Part shown: piece after piece, positions 41,401 to 48,835 of the stretch
Layout: each line of letters starts with the position of its first letter
Position numbering within the stretch: position 1 is the stretch's first letter
Source of the DNA: Gemmatirosa kalamazoonensis
GTDB lineage: Bacteria > Gemmatimonadota > Gemmatimonadetes > Gemmatimonadales > Gemmatimonadaceae
DNA: 64,000 nucleotides
NCBI RefSeq assembly: GCF_000522985.1
Contig: NZ_CP007130.1
Location: forward strand, 806,001 to 870,000
Direction of reading: 5' to 3'
Made by a program: the position numbers and the translations under genes
The notes under the pieces: model-generated
Told to the model about the DNA's origin: nothing
Database searches by the model: none
What the model saw: the letters and a program-made list of their open reading frames with translations, nothing else

Positions 41401-44096
41401 CGTGGATCACCGTCGAGCGCGAGGGGCTCATCGAGCAGCGGCGGCTGCGCATCACGAGCGGCTCGACGACGCTGAAGTTCCCCATCACCGAGGCGTACGC
41501 GCCGAACGCGTTCGTGTCCATCATCGTCGCGCGCGGCCGCTCGGCGCCGCCCGGCCCCGTCGACGATCCCGGGCGTCCGACGATCCGCGTCGGGTACGCG
41601 GAGCTGCGCGTCACGCCGGAGGTGAAGCGCCTCGCGGTCGCCGTGAAGCCGTTAGGCGCCGAGTACCGACCGGGCGACACGGCGCGCGTCGCGCTCCATG
41701 TCGCGGACGCACGTGCGCGCGGCGTGCGGAGCGAGGTCACGCTGTGGGCGGTGGACGAGGGCGTGCTCGCGCTCACCGCCTACCGGACGCCGGATCCGAT
41801 CGACCTCGTGTACCAGGCGCGCGGGCTCGGCATGCGCCTGGCCAGCAACATGACGAACGTCGCGCCGCAGGTGCCCGAGGGAGAGAAGGGCAAGCGTGAG
41901 GCCGGCGGCGGCGGCGGCGCGGCGGGCGCCGACGTGCTGCGCTCGCGCTTCCAGACGACGGCGTTCTTCCTCGGCTCGGTCGTGACCGACGCGAACGGCG
42001 ACGCGGTCGCCACCGCGAAGCTCCCCGACAACCTCACCACGTTCCGCGTCATGGCCGTCGCCGTGACCGCGGGCGACCGCTACGGCAGCGGCGACGCGTC
42101 GCTGCTCGTCACCCGCCCGCTGCTCGCACGTCAGGCGCTGCCACGGTTCGTGCGGCCGGGCGACGAGTTCGTCGCGGGCGCGGTGGTCAACCGGCGCGAC
42201 GGCCGCGCGTCGAGCGTGCGCGTGCGCGCCACCGCCACCGGCGTGGCGCTGCGCGGCGACGCCGAGCGCACGGTGACGCTCGCCGCCGGCCGCGGGAGCG
42301 ACGTGCGCTTCCCGTTCCGCCTCGACCGCCGCACCGTGGCCGACGACAGCGCGACGTTCCGCTTCGACGTGAGCGGCGACGGGGACGCGGACGCGGTGCG
42401 CGTCGCGCTGCCGGTGAAGCCCGACTACCATCCGCGCGCGTTCGTCGCGTCGGGCGTGCTGCGCGACACCGCGACGGTGGATCTGCGACTGCCCGCCGGC
42501 ATCGACCCGGCGCGGTCTCGCGTCACGCTCACCGTCGGCGGATCGCCGCTGGCGACCATTCGCGGCATCGCGCGCCAGCTCCGCGTCTACCCGTACGACT
42601 GCACGGAGCAGGTGACGAGCGAGGCGCTGCCGATCCTCGCGCTCCACCGCGCCCGTCCGAGCGACACGACACGTCGCGAGATCGCGCGTGCGGTCGACGT
42701 CATCAGCCGCCGCCAGCGCGGCGACGGCGGCATCGGCTACTGGTCGAGCACCGACTGGACGAGCGCGTGGCTCAGCGCGTACGCGGGGCTCGTGCTCGTC
42801 GAGGCGCGCGACGCCGGCGTGCGCGTGGACTCGGCGGTGTTAGGCAGGCTCGCCGCGTACGTCGTCGCGGACCTCAAGGGCACCGGCGCGCCGCAGTTCA
42901 CCCCCGTCGCGAACCGCCATCCGCAGCGCCTCGTGCGGCTGAGCGACCAGGTCGCGGCGGTGGACTTCCTGAGTCGCTACGGCCGCCCCGACGCCGCGGC
43001 CGAGAACTCGCTGCTGCGCAACGCCGCGCAGTTGGGCACCGAGGACCGCGCGCGGCTGGCCGAGGTGCTCGCCCGCCGCGGCCAGCTCCCCGTCGCGCGC
43101 CGGCTGCTCGAGCCGACGTGGCGCCTCGTGCAGGTGGAGGGGCGGCGCGCCGTGCTCCCGGAGTCGACGACGACGCTGTACTTCGAGTCGACGGTGCGCC
43201 CCGTCGCGCGGCTGCTCACCGCGACGCTCGCCGTCGAGCCGGAGCACGCGCTCATCGGGCCGCTCGTCGAGACGCTCGCGCAGCAGGGGCGCGCGACGGA
43301 GCCGTGGAACACACAGGACTACGCGAGCGCCGTCTCCGCGCTCGCCGCGTACGACCGCGCGCGGAGGGCGTTGGGCGGCGACCGGCCGGTCCAGGTGCGG
43401 GATGCGCGCGGCCGCGTCGCGCTGCGCGCCGAGCCGCAGCGCGACTCCACCGTGCCGCTCGCCGGCCTGCTCGCCGGACCGCCTAACGATCCGCGGCTCG
43501 CCGCGCGGCTCGATGCCGGCGCGGGCGACGCGCCGGTGTACTGGTACGTCACCGTCACCGAGGTGCCCACCGCACCGCCGGTGACGCCGGAGGACCGCGG
43601 GATCCAGGTGGAGCGCTGGTACGAGCGCTACCCGGCCGGTGGCCCGGTGACGCGCATGGCCGAGGGCGATCTCGTGCGCGTGCGGCTCCGCATCACCGTG
43701 CCGAACACGCGCCAGTTCGTCGTCCTCGACGACGCGCTCCCCGCCGGGCTCGAGGCGGTGGACCTCAGCCTGCGCACCGCGTCGTCGATGCCCGGACCGG
43801 GCGCGGCGCCTGACGACGCGCGCGGGTCCGACCAGCCCGACGCGCCGCAGTGGGGCTACGGCCGCTGGGACGCCGGCTGGTGGTCCCCGTTCGACCACGA
43901 GGAGATCCGCGACGACCGCGTGGTGTACTCGGCCAGCGTGCTGTGGCCGGGCACCTACACGGCCACGTACATCGCGCGCGCGACGACCGCCGGCACGTTC
44001 GTCCGACCGCCGGCGCACGCCGAGGAGATGTACAACCCCGGCGTGCACGGTCGCAGCGACGGGGGAACGTTCGTGGTGACGGAGAAGCGGCCGTGA
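38418..44096 (+). CDS. Bacterial alpha-2-macroglobulin, thioester type
   Basis: 1892 residues from GTG 38418, giving a signal peptide R-R-R-F-A-L-L-A-L-V-A-A-Q-A-H-A-Q; an ATG at 38310 would bury it. MG domains fill the first half (E-R-G-I-Y-R-P-G-E-R-V-Y-A-K, a classic MG3-type motif, at about 600), then L-P-D-N-L-T-T-F-R before the thioester domain. The thioester motif C1395-T-E-Q1398 is intact, so it can covalently trap proteases. No lipobox, so probably soluble in the periplasm, unlike lipidated E. coli YfhM. It is followed, overlapping by 4 nt, by pbpC, the conserved partner: together they are thought to guard and repair the envelope after protease attack. Confidence 0.95.
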   Translation: MRRRFALLALVAAQAHAQPAAPLRVIRATPAGDAAPSAEIAVTFDRPVAGSLDRTVDPATVLRVEPAVRGRLEWRDPVTVRLVPSEMLAPGTRYAVTVSTAFRAMDGSALAEPYRFSFRAQGPTLLGGSPVAADDHPRVTTTQRFELVYSAPVDLEKLSGAAFAEFRASCAGGRRIVRLRAAAQRRVRDDDPWRLREAGGYQRDHKLDSLRRVVQLAPESAMPRGCVGDLVVPAEIEDERLRDPARWPFETYGDFRVATVECGGGDFCPTGPLRVTFATPVRGAEVLRRVKLLPAVPFAVRDTASESTTWTLEGRLVPHTVYAVVVDTAMRDVFGQPLRGNPAAAYRTTGYAPSVTYAYGRLLVERAGFRTLAVQHVNVDTLVATIAAVPDSLEARVLRRVSWGDDSVWSTLARRAVRQRVPLRAARDRAMLTGIRLPAPDATTRAPTLYAIKVAGRSTTKDTVADGPLALVQVTDLGVHTRLGTTEAAVWVTGVRDGLPRAGAAVTLFDVRGRRLGAARTDARGLARLTGLPRDPSGGEADDDERGDLEGFVTVTLGDDRAVASVSRYDPDLSPWRFDVSGAWGAERLPLAGAVFTERGIYRPGERVYAKAIVRDGALGSLRVPQRGDSVKWIFHDREDGVLRAHTAALSAFGTADLSVDVPALAPVGSYRVEIQARRQGQWQSFAESRYRVAEYRPPEFLVDLAADSGAKRPGDRLTVNVQARYLFGAPMARADVTWTARRTPVSSWELEIPGLDGWYVGDADNWWEDAPEPDSDVFASGVDTLDARGARSLTVTLPAPAKGRPARVTLDATVTDVNRQVVGASATALVHPADFYVAARPNGASYFWQGGVPQSVGVLAVRPNGEKVSGVRVRGAVVRREWHRVRRERDGVSELVGEWVADTVARCAITTAEAPNACAFTPKEGGIYVVSFTATDAAGRRASTSFQRWAAGKEWVPWSDETQFKMDVIPDRQRYSVGDTATVLFASPFTNAEAWITVEREGLIEQRRLRITSGSTTLKFPITEAYAPNAFVSIIVARGRSAPPGPVDDPGRPTIRVGYAELRVTPEVKRLAVAVKPLGAEYRPGDTARVALHVADARARGVRSEVTLWAVDEGVLALTAYRTPDPIDLVYQARGLGMRLASNMTNVAPQVPEGEKGKREAGGGGGAAGADVLRSRFQTTAFFLGSVVTDANGDAVATAKLPDNLTTFRVMAVAVTAGDRYGSGDASLLVTRPLLARQALPRFVRPGDEFVAGAVVNRRDGRASSVRVRATATGVALRGDAERTVTLAAGRGSDVRFPFRLDRRTVADDSATFRFDVSGDGDADAVRVALPVKPDYHPRAFVASGVLRDTATVDLRLPAGIDPARSRVTLTVGGSPLATIRGIARQLRVYPYDCTEQVTSEALPILALHRARPSDTTRREIARAVDVISRRQRGDGGIGYWSSTDWTSAWLSAYAGLVLVEARDAGVRVDSAVLGRLAAYVVADLKGTGAPQFTPVANRHPQRLVRLSDQVAAVDFLSRYGRPDAAAENSLLRNAAQLGTEDRARLAEVLARRGQLPVARRLLEPTWRLVQVEGRRAVLPESTTTLYFESTVRPVARLLTATLAVEPEHALIGPLVETLAQQGRATEPWNTQDYASAVSALAAYDRARRALGGDRPVQVRDARGRVALRAEPQRDSTVPLAGLLAGPPNDPRLAARLDAGAGDAPVYWYVTVTEVPTAPPVTPEDRGIQVERWYERYPAGGPVTRMAEGDLVRVRLRITVPNTRQFVVLDDALPAGLEAVDLSLRTASSMPGPGAAPDDARGSDQPDAPQWGYGRWDAGWWSPFDHEEIRDDRVVYSASVLWPGTYTATYIARATTAGTFVRPPAHAEEMYNPGVHGRSDGGTFVVTEKRP

Positions 44097-46456
44097 CGGT
44101 GCTCGGCGGGTTCGTCCGCAGATTACGCATATTACGCAGATTGCGTGGATCGCCTGTTCCGTTAGGCACAAAGGACGGTCGGCATGGTCTGCGCAATCTG
44201 CGTAGTCTGCGGATCGTCGTTGCCGTTGCCGTTCCTGTCGCCGCCGCGACCTGGATCGCCTGGCCGCTGCCCGACGATCTCCTCTCGCACGACCGCGCGA
44301 CGGGCGTCACGATCGTCGACCGCGACGGTGCCGTGCTGCGCGCCACCCGCGCCGCCGACGGTACCGATGCGTCGTGGGTGCCGTACGACCGCATCGACCC
44401 CGACGTCATCACCGCGTTCGTCGCCGTGGAGGATCGCCGCTTCTGGGAGCACCACGGCATCGACGCGCGCGCCGTGCTGCGCGCCGCGTGGCGCAACGTG
44501 CGCGCGCGCCGCGTCTCCTCCGGCGCGTCGACGATCACCATGCAGCTCGCGCGGCTGCTGCGCCCGCGCGGCCGGAGCGCCGCGGGGAAGGTCGCGCAGG
44601 CGCTGTGGGCGCTCCGCCTCGAGGCACACGTCGGCAAGCAGCGCATCCTCGAGGAGTACCTGAACCGCGTGCAGCTCGGGCAGGGCACCGCCGGCGTCGG
44701 CGCGGCGAGCGCGGCGTACTTCGGCGCGTCGGCGTCGGAGCTGAGCCTCGCGCAGGCCGCGCTGCTCGCCGGCATCGCGCACGCGCCGTCGCGCGACAAC
44801 CCGCACGCGTCGCCTGCGCGCGCCCGCGCGGCTCGTCTGCTCGCGCTGCGCCGCCTCCGTCGACTCGGCCTGACGGATTCGGAGACCGTCGCGCGGGCGC
44901 GCGTCGAGCCGCTCGTGGTGCCGCCGCGCGTCGCGCCGTTCCTCGCGCCGCACTTCACCACGCGCGTGCTCGCCTGGAGCACCGCCGACCGACGCGGTGC
45001 GCCGATCCGCACCTCGCTCGACCTCGGGCTGCAGATGGAGCTCGAGGGCGAGGTGCGGCACACCGTCGACATGCTCGGCGACCGCGGCGTACGACAGGCA
45101 GCGGCGGTGGTGCTCGACAACGCGAGCGGCGAGGTGCTCGCGTGGGTCGGCTCGCCCGACTTCTGGTCGAGCGACGACGGGCAGACCGACATGGTGATGT
45201 CGCCGCGCCAGCCCGGGTCGGCGCTGAAGCCGTTCCTGTACGGGCTCGCGTTCGACCGCGGCTACACCGCCGCGACGGTGCTGCCCGACGTGCCGAAGGC
45301 GTACCCCACCGCCACCGGTCCCTACGCGCCACGCGACTACGACCGCCGCTTCCGCGGCCCCGTGCGCGCACGCGAGGCGCTCGCCAGCTCGTACAACGTC
45401 CCCGCCGTCGAGCTCGCGTCGCGGCTCGGCGCCGGCGCGCTGCTGCAGACGCTGCACCTCGCGGGCTTCGCGTCGTTGGGCAGGGACGCCGAGCACTACG
45501 GGCTCGGGCTCGCGCTCGGCAACGGCGACGTGACGCTCGTGGAGCTGGCGAACGGCTATCGCGCGCTCGCGAACGGCGGCGTGTGGCGGCCGTGGACGTG
45601 GCGTGCGGGCGCCGCCGGCGAACCGCGGCGCGTGCTGTCGCCGCTCGCGAGCGCGCTCGTGCTCGACATCCTGCAGGACGCCTCCGCGCGCATCCCCGGC
45701 TTCGGCGTGAGCACGCCGTTCGACTTCCCGTTTCCCGTCGCGGTGAAGACGGGCACGAGCCGGCACTTCACCGACAACTGGGCCGTCGGCGCGACGGCGC
45801 GCTTCACGGTCGCCGTGTGGGCCGGCAACTTCAGCGGCCAGCCGATGCAGGGCGTGAGCGGCGTCACCGGCGCCGGCCCGCTGCTGCACCGCGCCGTCAT
45901 GGCCGCGTCGCGCCGCGTGTCGCCCGGTACGCTGCCGTCGCCCGAATCGTTAGGCGCGGAGCGCGTCGCGGTGTGTCGGCTCTCCGGGCTCCGCGCGACC
46001 GACGCGTGCGCGCGCCTCGACGAGTGGTTCGCGCCCGGCACCGCGCCCACGCGCGCCGACGACTGGGAGCGGGGCGGCGTCGTGGTCCTCCCCGACGAGT
46101 ACGCGGCGTGGGCGCGAAACGGCGCGCACCCCGCCGGCGACGGCCCGACGCTCCCCGCGACACGGCCCGGCACGCGCGCCGTCCCCGCCACGCGCGCCGC
46201 ATCGTTAGGCATCTCGCGCTTCCGCATCCTCTCCCCGCTCGACGGCGACCGGTATGCGATCCCCGTGGGCGTCGAGGCGCGGTACGCGACGATCGGTCTG
46301 CGGGCCGCGGGTCCCGGCGCGGCGCATGTGACCTGGACGGTCGACGGCGTCAGGCACGACGGGGAGCGGTGGGCGCTCGTGCCCGGAGCGCACGAGATCG
46401 TGGCCGCGTCGGCGCGAGGCGATACGGCGAGGGCGAGGGTCGAGGTCACACCATGA
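44093..46456 (+). CDS. pbpC: Penicillin-binding protein 1C (bifunctional peptidoglycan synthase)
   Basis: 787 residues from GTG 44093, overlapping the macroglobulin stop (GTGA). After an unusual Leu/Arg-repeat N-terminus (~10-45) comes one membrane helix, then transglycosylase GT51 (E-D-R-R-F-W-E-H-H-G, G-A-S-T-I-T-M-Q-L-A-R). The transpeptidase has P-G-S-A-L-K-P-F (Ser-x-x-Lys), S-S-Y-N and K-T-G-T-S. A BiPBP_C domain closes it (F-R-I-L-S-P-L-D-G-D-R-Y). All catalytic motifs intact. The Leu/Arg N-terminus is encoded by a tandem-arm repeat (H13). The overlap supports this start; otherwise a start after the repeat would be guessed. Confidence 0.93.
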   Translation: MTVLGGFVRRLRILRRLRGSPVPLGTKDGRHGLRNLRSLRIVVAVAVPVAAATWIAWPLPDDLLSHDRATGVTIVDRDGAVLRATRAADGTDASWVPYDRIDPDVITAFVAVEDRRFWEHHGIDARAVLRAAWRNVRARRVSSGASTITMQLARLLRPRGRSAAGKVAQALWALRLEAHVGKQRILEEYLNRVQLGQGTAGVGAASAAYFGASASELSLAQAALLAGIAHAPSRDNPHASPARARAARLLALRRLRRLGLTDSETVARARVEPLVVPPRVAPFLAPHFTTRVLAWSTADRRGAPIRTSLDLGLQMELEGEVRHTVDMLGDRGVRQAAAVVLDNASGEVLAWVGSPDFWSSDDGQTDMVMSPRQPGSALKPFLYGLAFDRGYTAATVLPDVPKAYPTATGPYAPRDYDRRFRGPVRAREALASSYNVPAVELASRLGAGALLQTLHLAGFASLGRDAEHYGLGLALGNGDVTLVELANGYRALANGGVWRPWTWRAGAAGEPRRVLSPLASALVLDILQDASARIPGFGVSTPFDFPFPVAVKTGTSRHFTDNWAVGATARFTVAVWAGNFSGQPMQGVSGVTGAGPLLHRAVMAASRRVSPGTLPSPESLGAERVAVCRLSGLRATDACARLDEWFAPGTAPTRADDWERGGVVVLPDEYAAWARNGAHPAGDGPTLPATRPGTRAVPATRAASLGISRFRILSPLDGDRYAIPVGVEARYATIGLRAAGPGAAHVTWTVDGVRHDGERWALVPGAHEIVAASARGDTARARVEVTP
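44117..44219 (+). repeat. Tandem-arm hairpin inside the pbpC reading frame (H13), 9-bp units
   Basis: CGCAGATTA, CGCATATTA, CGCAGATTG, CGTGGATCG (from 44117) form the left arm. CTGCGCAAT, CTGCGTAGT, CTGCGGATC form the right arm (to ~44217). Unit length 9 keeps the frame open: the arms encode R-R-L-R-I-L-R-R-L-R-G and L-R-N-L-R-S-L-R-I. The loop carries a GTTAGGC motif at 44161. Confidence 0.8.
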
Positions 46457-46538
46457 CGCATCATCTCCACCGCGTTACCATCACGGCCATACAGCGCTGT
46501 ATGGAAATGATGGTGACGCGATGGAGATGACGCGTCAC
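46453..46538. repeat. Inverted-repeat element (H14)
   Basis: GACGCATCATCTCCACCGCG (from 46456) pairs with CGCGATGGAGATGACGCGTC (from 46516) with a few mismatches. The inner CCATACAGCGCTGTATGG at 46484-46501 is a perfect 18-bp palindrome. It begins at the pbpC stop. The tips match the element at 10267-10329. Confidence 0.8.
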
Positions 46539-46606
46539 ATCCCTCGCCTCTCGCCTCTCGTCACGCAGCCGAAGTAGCCGCTGCGACGCGAGGGCACATT
46601 CCGCGC

Positions 46607-47680
46607 ATGCGCACCCTCCTGCTCGTCGCCGCCGCGGCGCTCGTCGCCCTCCAGCCGCCGCCGTCGACCATGACGACGTCCTACGAGACCGTCACGCTCG
46701 CTCCCGGCGTCACCGCCTTCCTCTCGCCGCCGGGCCTCGGCGCGTGGGTCACGGGCAACTCGCTGGTCGTCGTCGGCGACAGCGCGGCGCTCGTCGTCGA
46801 TCCCGGCCACTTCCCGCCGCTCACGCGGAAGATGATCGCCGACGTTAGGCGCCTGACGAACAGGCCCGTGCGGTGGGTCGTCGACACGCACTGGCATCCC
46901 GACCACTGGATGGGGAACGCCGAGTACGCGGACGCGTTTCCCGGGGTGCGTTTCGTGAGCGCGCCGGCGACGCGCGACTCCATCCGCTCGCGCGGCCCCG
47001 GGTTCGTGAAGGGACACCAGGACTCCACCGCCGTCTACAAGGGCTACGAGGCGATGCTCGCGCGCGACGTCAGCCCGTTCCGCCCCGACCGCGCGATCGC
47101 GAGCGGCGAGCGGTACGCGTTGGGCCTCGCCGTCGCCGACGGGCGCGCGGCGTTCCCCGGTTGGCAGACGGCGCGCGTCGTCGCGCCCGACGTGACCGTC
47201 GCCGACAGCCTCGCCATCCACCTCGGCGGACGCGACGTGCAGGTGCGGTTCCTCGGCCGCGCGAACACGGCGGGCGACGTCGTCGTCTGGATCCCCGACG
47301 CGAGCCTGCTCGCGACCGGCGATCTCGTCGTCGCGCCGATCCCGTACGCCTACGGCTCCTACATCGGCGAGTGGATCGACGTGCTCGGCCGGCTGCACGC
47401 GTTCGGCGCGCGCACGCTCGTCCCCGGACACGGACCCGTGCAGCGCGACCTCGCGTACCTCGACCGCGTACGCGACGCGCTCGTCGTGCTGCGCGATCGC
47501 GCGGCCGACGCGGCACGCCGGGGGCTCACGCCCGACTCCGCGCGCGCGACGACCGCGTTCGACGATCTGGAGCGCCGGTTCGAGGGCGACGACCCGACGC
47601 TGCGCGGGCTCCTCTGGGTGCACTTCATCGCGCCCGGGTTCCCGCGCGCGTACGAGGAGGCGCGGACGGCGGGCCGTTAG
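46607..47680 (+). CDS. Metallo-beta-lactamase fold hydrolase, exported
   Basis: 357 residues, ATG 46607. The N-terminus is a short signal-like stretch (L-L-L-V-A-A-A-A-L-V-A-L). The MBL zinc motif is intact: T-H95-W-H97-P-D99-H100, then a third-histidine region G-R-A-N-T-A-G-D-V-V, D-in-A-T-G-D-L-V-V and V-P-G-H-G-P-V near 275. Layout resembles subclass-B-like and quorum-quenching secreted MBLs; substrate open. The H-W-H-P-D-H order fits hydrolysis with two zincs. The TAG stop sits inside a GTTAGGC motif. It follows pbpC after a hairpin, so probably a separate transcript. Confidence 0.88.
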   Translation: MRTLLLVAAAALVALQPPPSTMTTSYETVTLAPGVTAFLSPPGLGAWVTGNSLVVVGDSAALVVDPGHFPPLTRKMIADVRRLTNRPVRWVVDTHWHPDHWMGNAEYADAFPGVRFVSAPATRDSIRSRGPGFVKGHQDSTAVYKGYEAMLARDVSPFRPDRAIASGERYALGLAVADGRAAFPGWQTARVVAPDVTVADSLAIHLGGRDVQVRFLGRANTAGDVVVWIPDASLLATGDLVVAPIPYAYGSYIGEWIDVLGRLHAFGARTLVPGHGPVQRDLAYLDRVRDALVVLRDRAADAARRGLTPDSARATTAFDDLERRFEGDDPTLRGLLWVHFIAPGFPRAYEEARTAGR

Positions 47681-47711
47681 GCACCGCCGGCCCGCCCGGC
47701 CGGGCTACTCG

Positions 47712-48086
47712 CTACTTCATGAAGCGATAGAGCCCGTACAGCCCGACCGCGGCACCCCCGATGGCGATCGCGGCGCCGCCACCGCCGCCCACCACGGCGC
47801 CCGTGATGATCCCGGCCGCGCCGACGACCATGAGCGCCGCGTTCTTCCCGGCGCCCACGTGACGCTCCATCCGCACCGCGTCGGTCGCGGCGCGCTGCTG
47901 CTCCACCGGAGCCGACGCCGCCGGCCGCGCGGCGACCTGGGCCGCCTCGTACATCACCGAGCGCGGTGCCGTCGCCGGCGCGGGCGTGGCGGGGGTCTCG
48001 GCGCGCACGGCCGCGGCCGGCGCCATCAAGGCGACGACGAGAAAGGGGACGCACGCCCGCGATGGGCGACGGATGAGCTGTCGCAT
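47712..48086 (-). CDS. Small exported protein with C-terminal glycine-rich membrane segment
   Basis: 124 residues, ATG 48086, a charged start (R-Q-L-I-R-R-P-S-R) and signal-like helix ending A-V-R-A-E. After an Ala/Pro-rich stretch, the C-terminal third is one hydrophobic glycine-rich segment (A-A-L-M-V-V-G-A-A-G-I-I-T-G-A, G-G-G-G-G-A-A-I-A-I-G-G), like small glycine-zipper membrane proteins. No family recognised. It is convergent with the MBL gene and stands alone. The long open frame overlapping it on the same strand is a shadow. Confidence 0.65.
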   Translation of the reverse strand: MRQLIRRPSRACVPFLVVALMAPAAAVRAETPATPAPATAPRSVMYEAAQVAARPAASAPVEQQRAATDAVRMERHVGAGKNAALMVVGAAGIITGAVVGGGGGAAIAIGGAAVGLYGLYRFMK

Positions 48087-48210
48087 GTGCTGCTCTCCTG
48101 ATCTGGCGAGTGACGAGACCGGACGGTCCCGTTCGCCGCCACGAAGTGCAGCGTTTGTGCCCTAGGTCACATCCGGCGCCGGATTCTGCCGTCAAGAAGC
48201 GACAACGCGG

Positions 48211-48705
48211 TCAGCTCGGGACGAGATCGCGCGCCCCGCGCCCGGTCTCCACGCGTCCGCGCGCCGATTCCCGCGCCTCGGCGATCGGCACGTGGCGCCC
48301 CGCCTGGGCGAGCCCGACGCGCGGCATCGCGCCGTAGATCGCCTCGTACTCGCCGGCGCGCACGAGATACGTCTCGTGCCAGATCCCGACGTCGCCGCTG
48401 CTCACGCGGATCCGCTGGTTGAAGTGCGTCCACGCCGGCCAGTGCGCCGCGTCGCGGCTCCGCGCGTACGCCTCGAGATGCTCGAACGAGCGCCAGTACT
48501 GCACGAGGAAGAACACGCCCTGCGTCACGGCGAGCAGCCCGGCCTCGGGCCGGCCGGCGAGCTCCTTCAGCATGCGCGGCATCGCCAGCGCGACCGGCAG
48601 CCACTTGTGGACCTTCCACGGCTTGTTGACGCGCATCCCGATGATGAAGACCACGAAGTCGCCGTCGATCTCGGCCGTCATGCGCTGCGGAAAGATCGTC
48701 GCCAC
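48211..48705 (-). CDS. DUF4188 family protein
   Basis: 164 residues from GTG 48705; ATG 48681 is possible but drops the conserved I-F-P-Q-R-M start. The family core is strong: [55 protein letters not shown]. Such proteins resemble heme-containing aldoxime dehydratase/chlorite-dismutase-fold proteins; the function of DUF4188 is undetermined. No signal peptide. Monocistronic. Confidence 0.88.
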   Translation of the reverse strand: MATIFPQRMTAEIDGDFVVFIIGMRVNKPWKVHKWLPVALAMPRMLKELAGRPEAGLLAVTQGVFFLVQYWRSFEHLEAYARSRDAAHWPAWTHFNQRIRVSSGDVGIWHETYLVRAGEYEAIYGAMPRVGLAQAGRHVPIAEARESARGRVETGRGARDLVPS

Positions 48706-48835
48706 GAGCCACGCTCCTGCGGTGGGTGCCCCCACAGTACGCCGCGCCGCCGCCGGCGGATTGCGGCCGCGCAGATCCGGCGCGCGTGGTGGCGACGTAG
48801 ATCGGCCGACCCCACCGCTCACCGAGGCCGACCCG

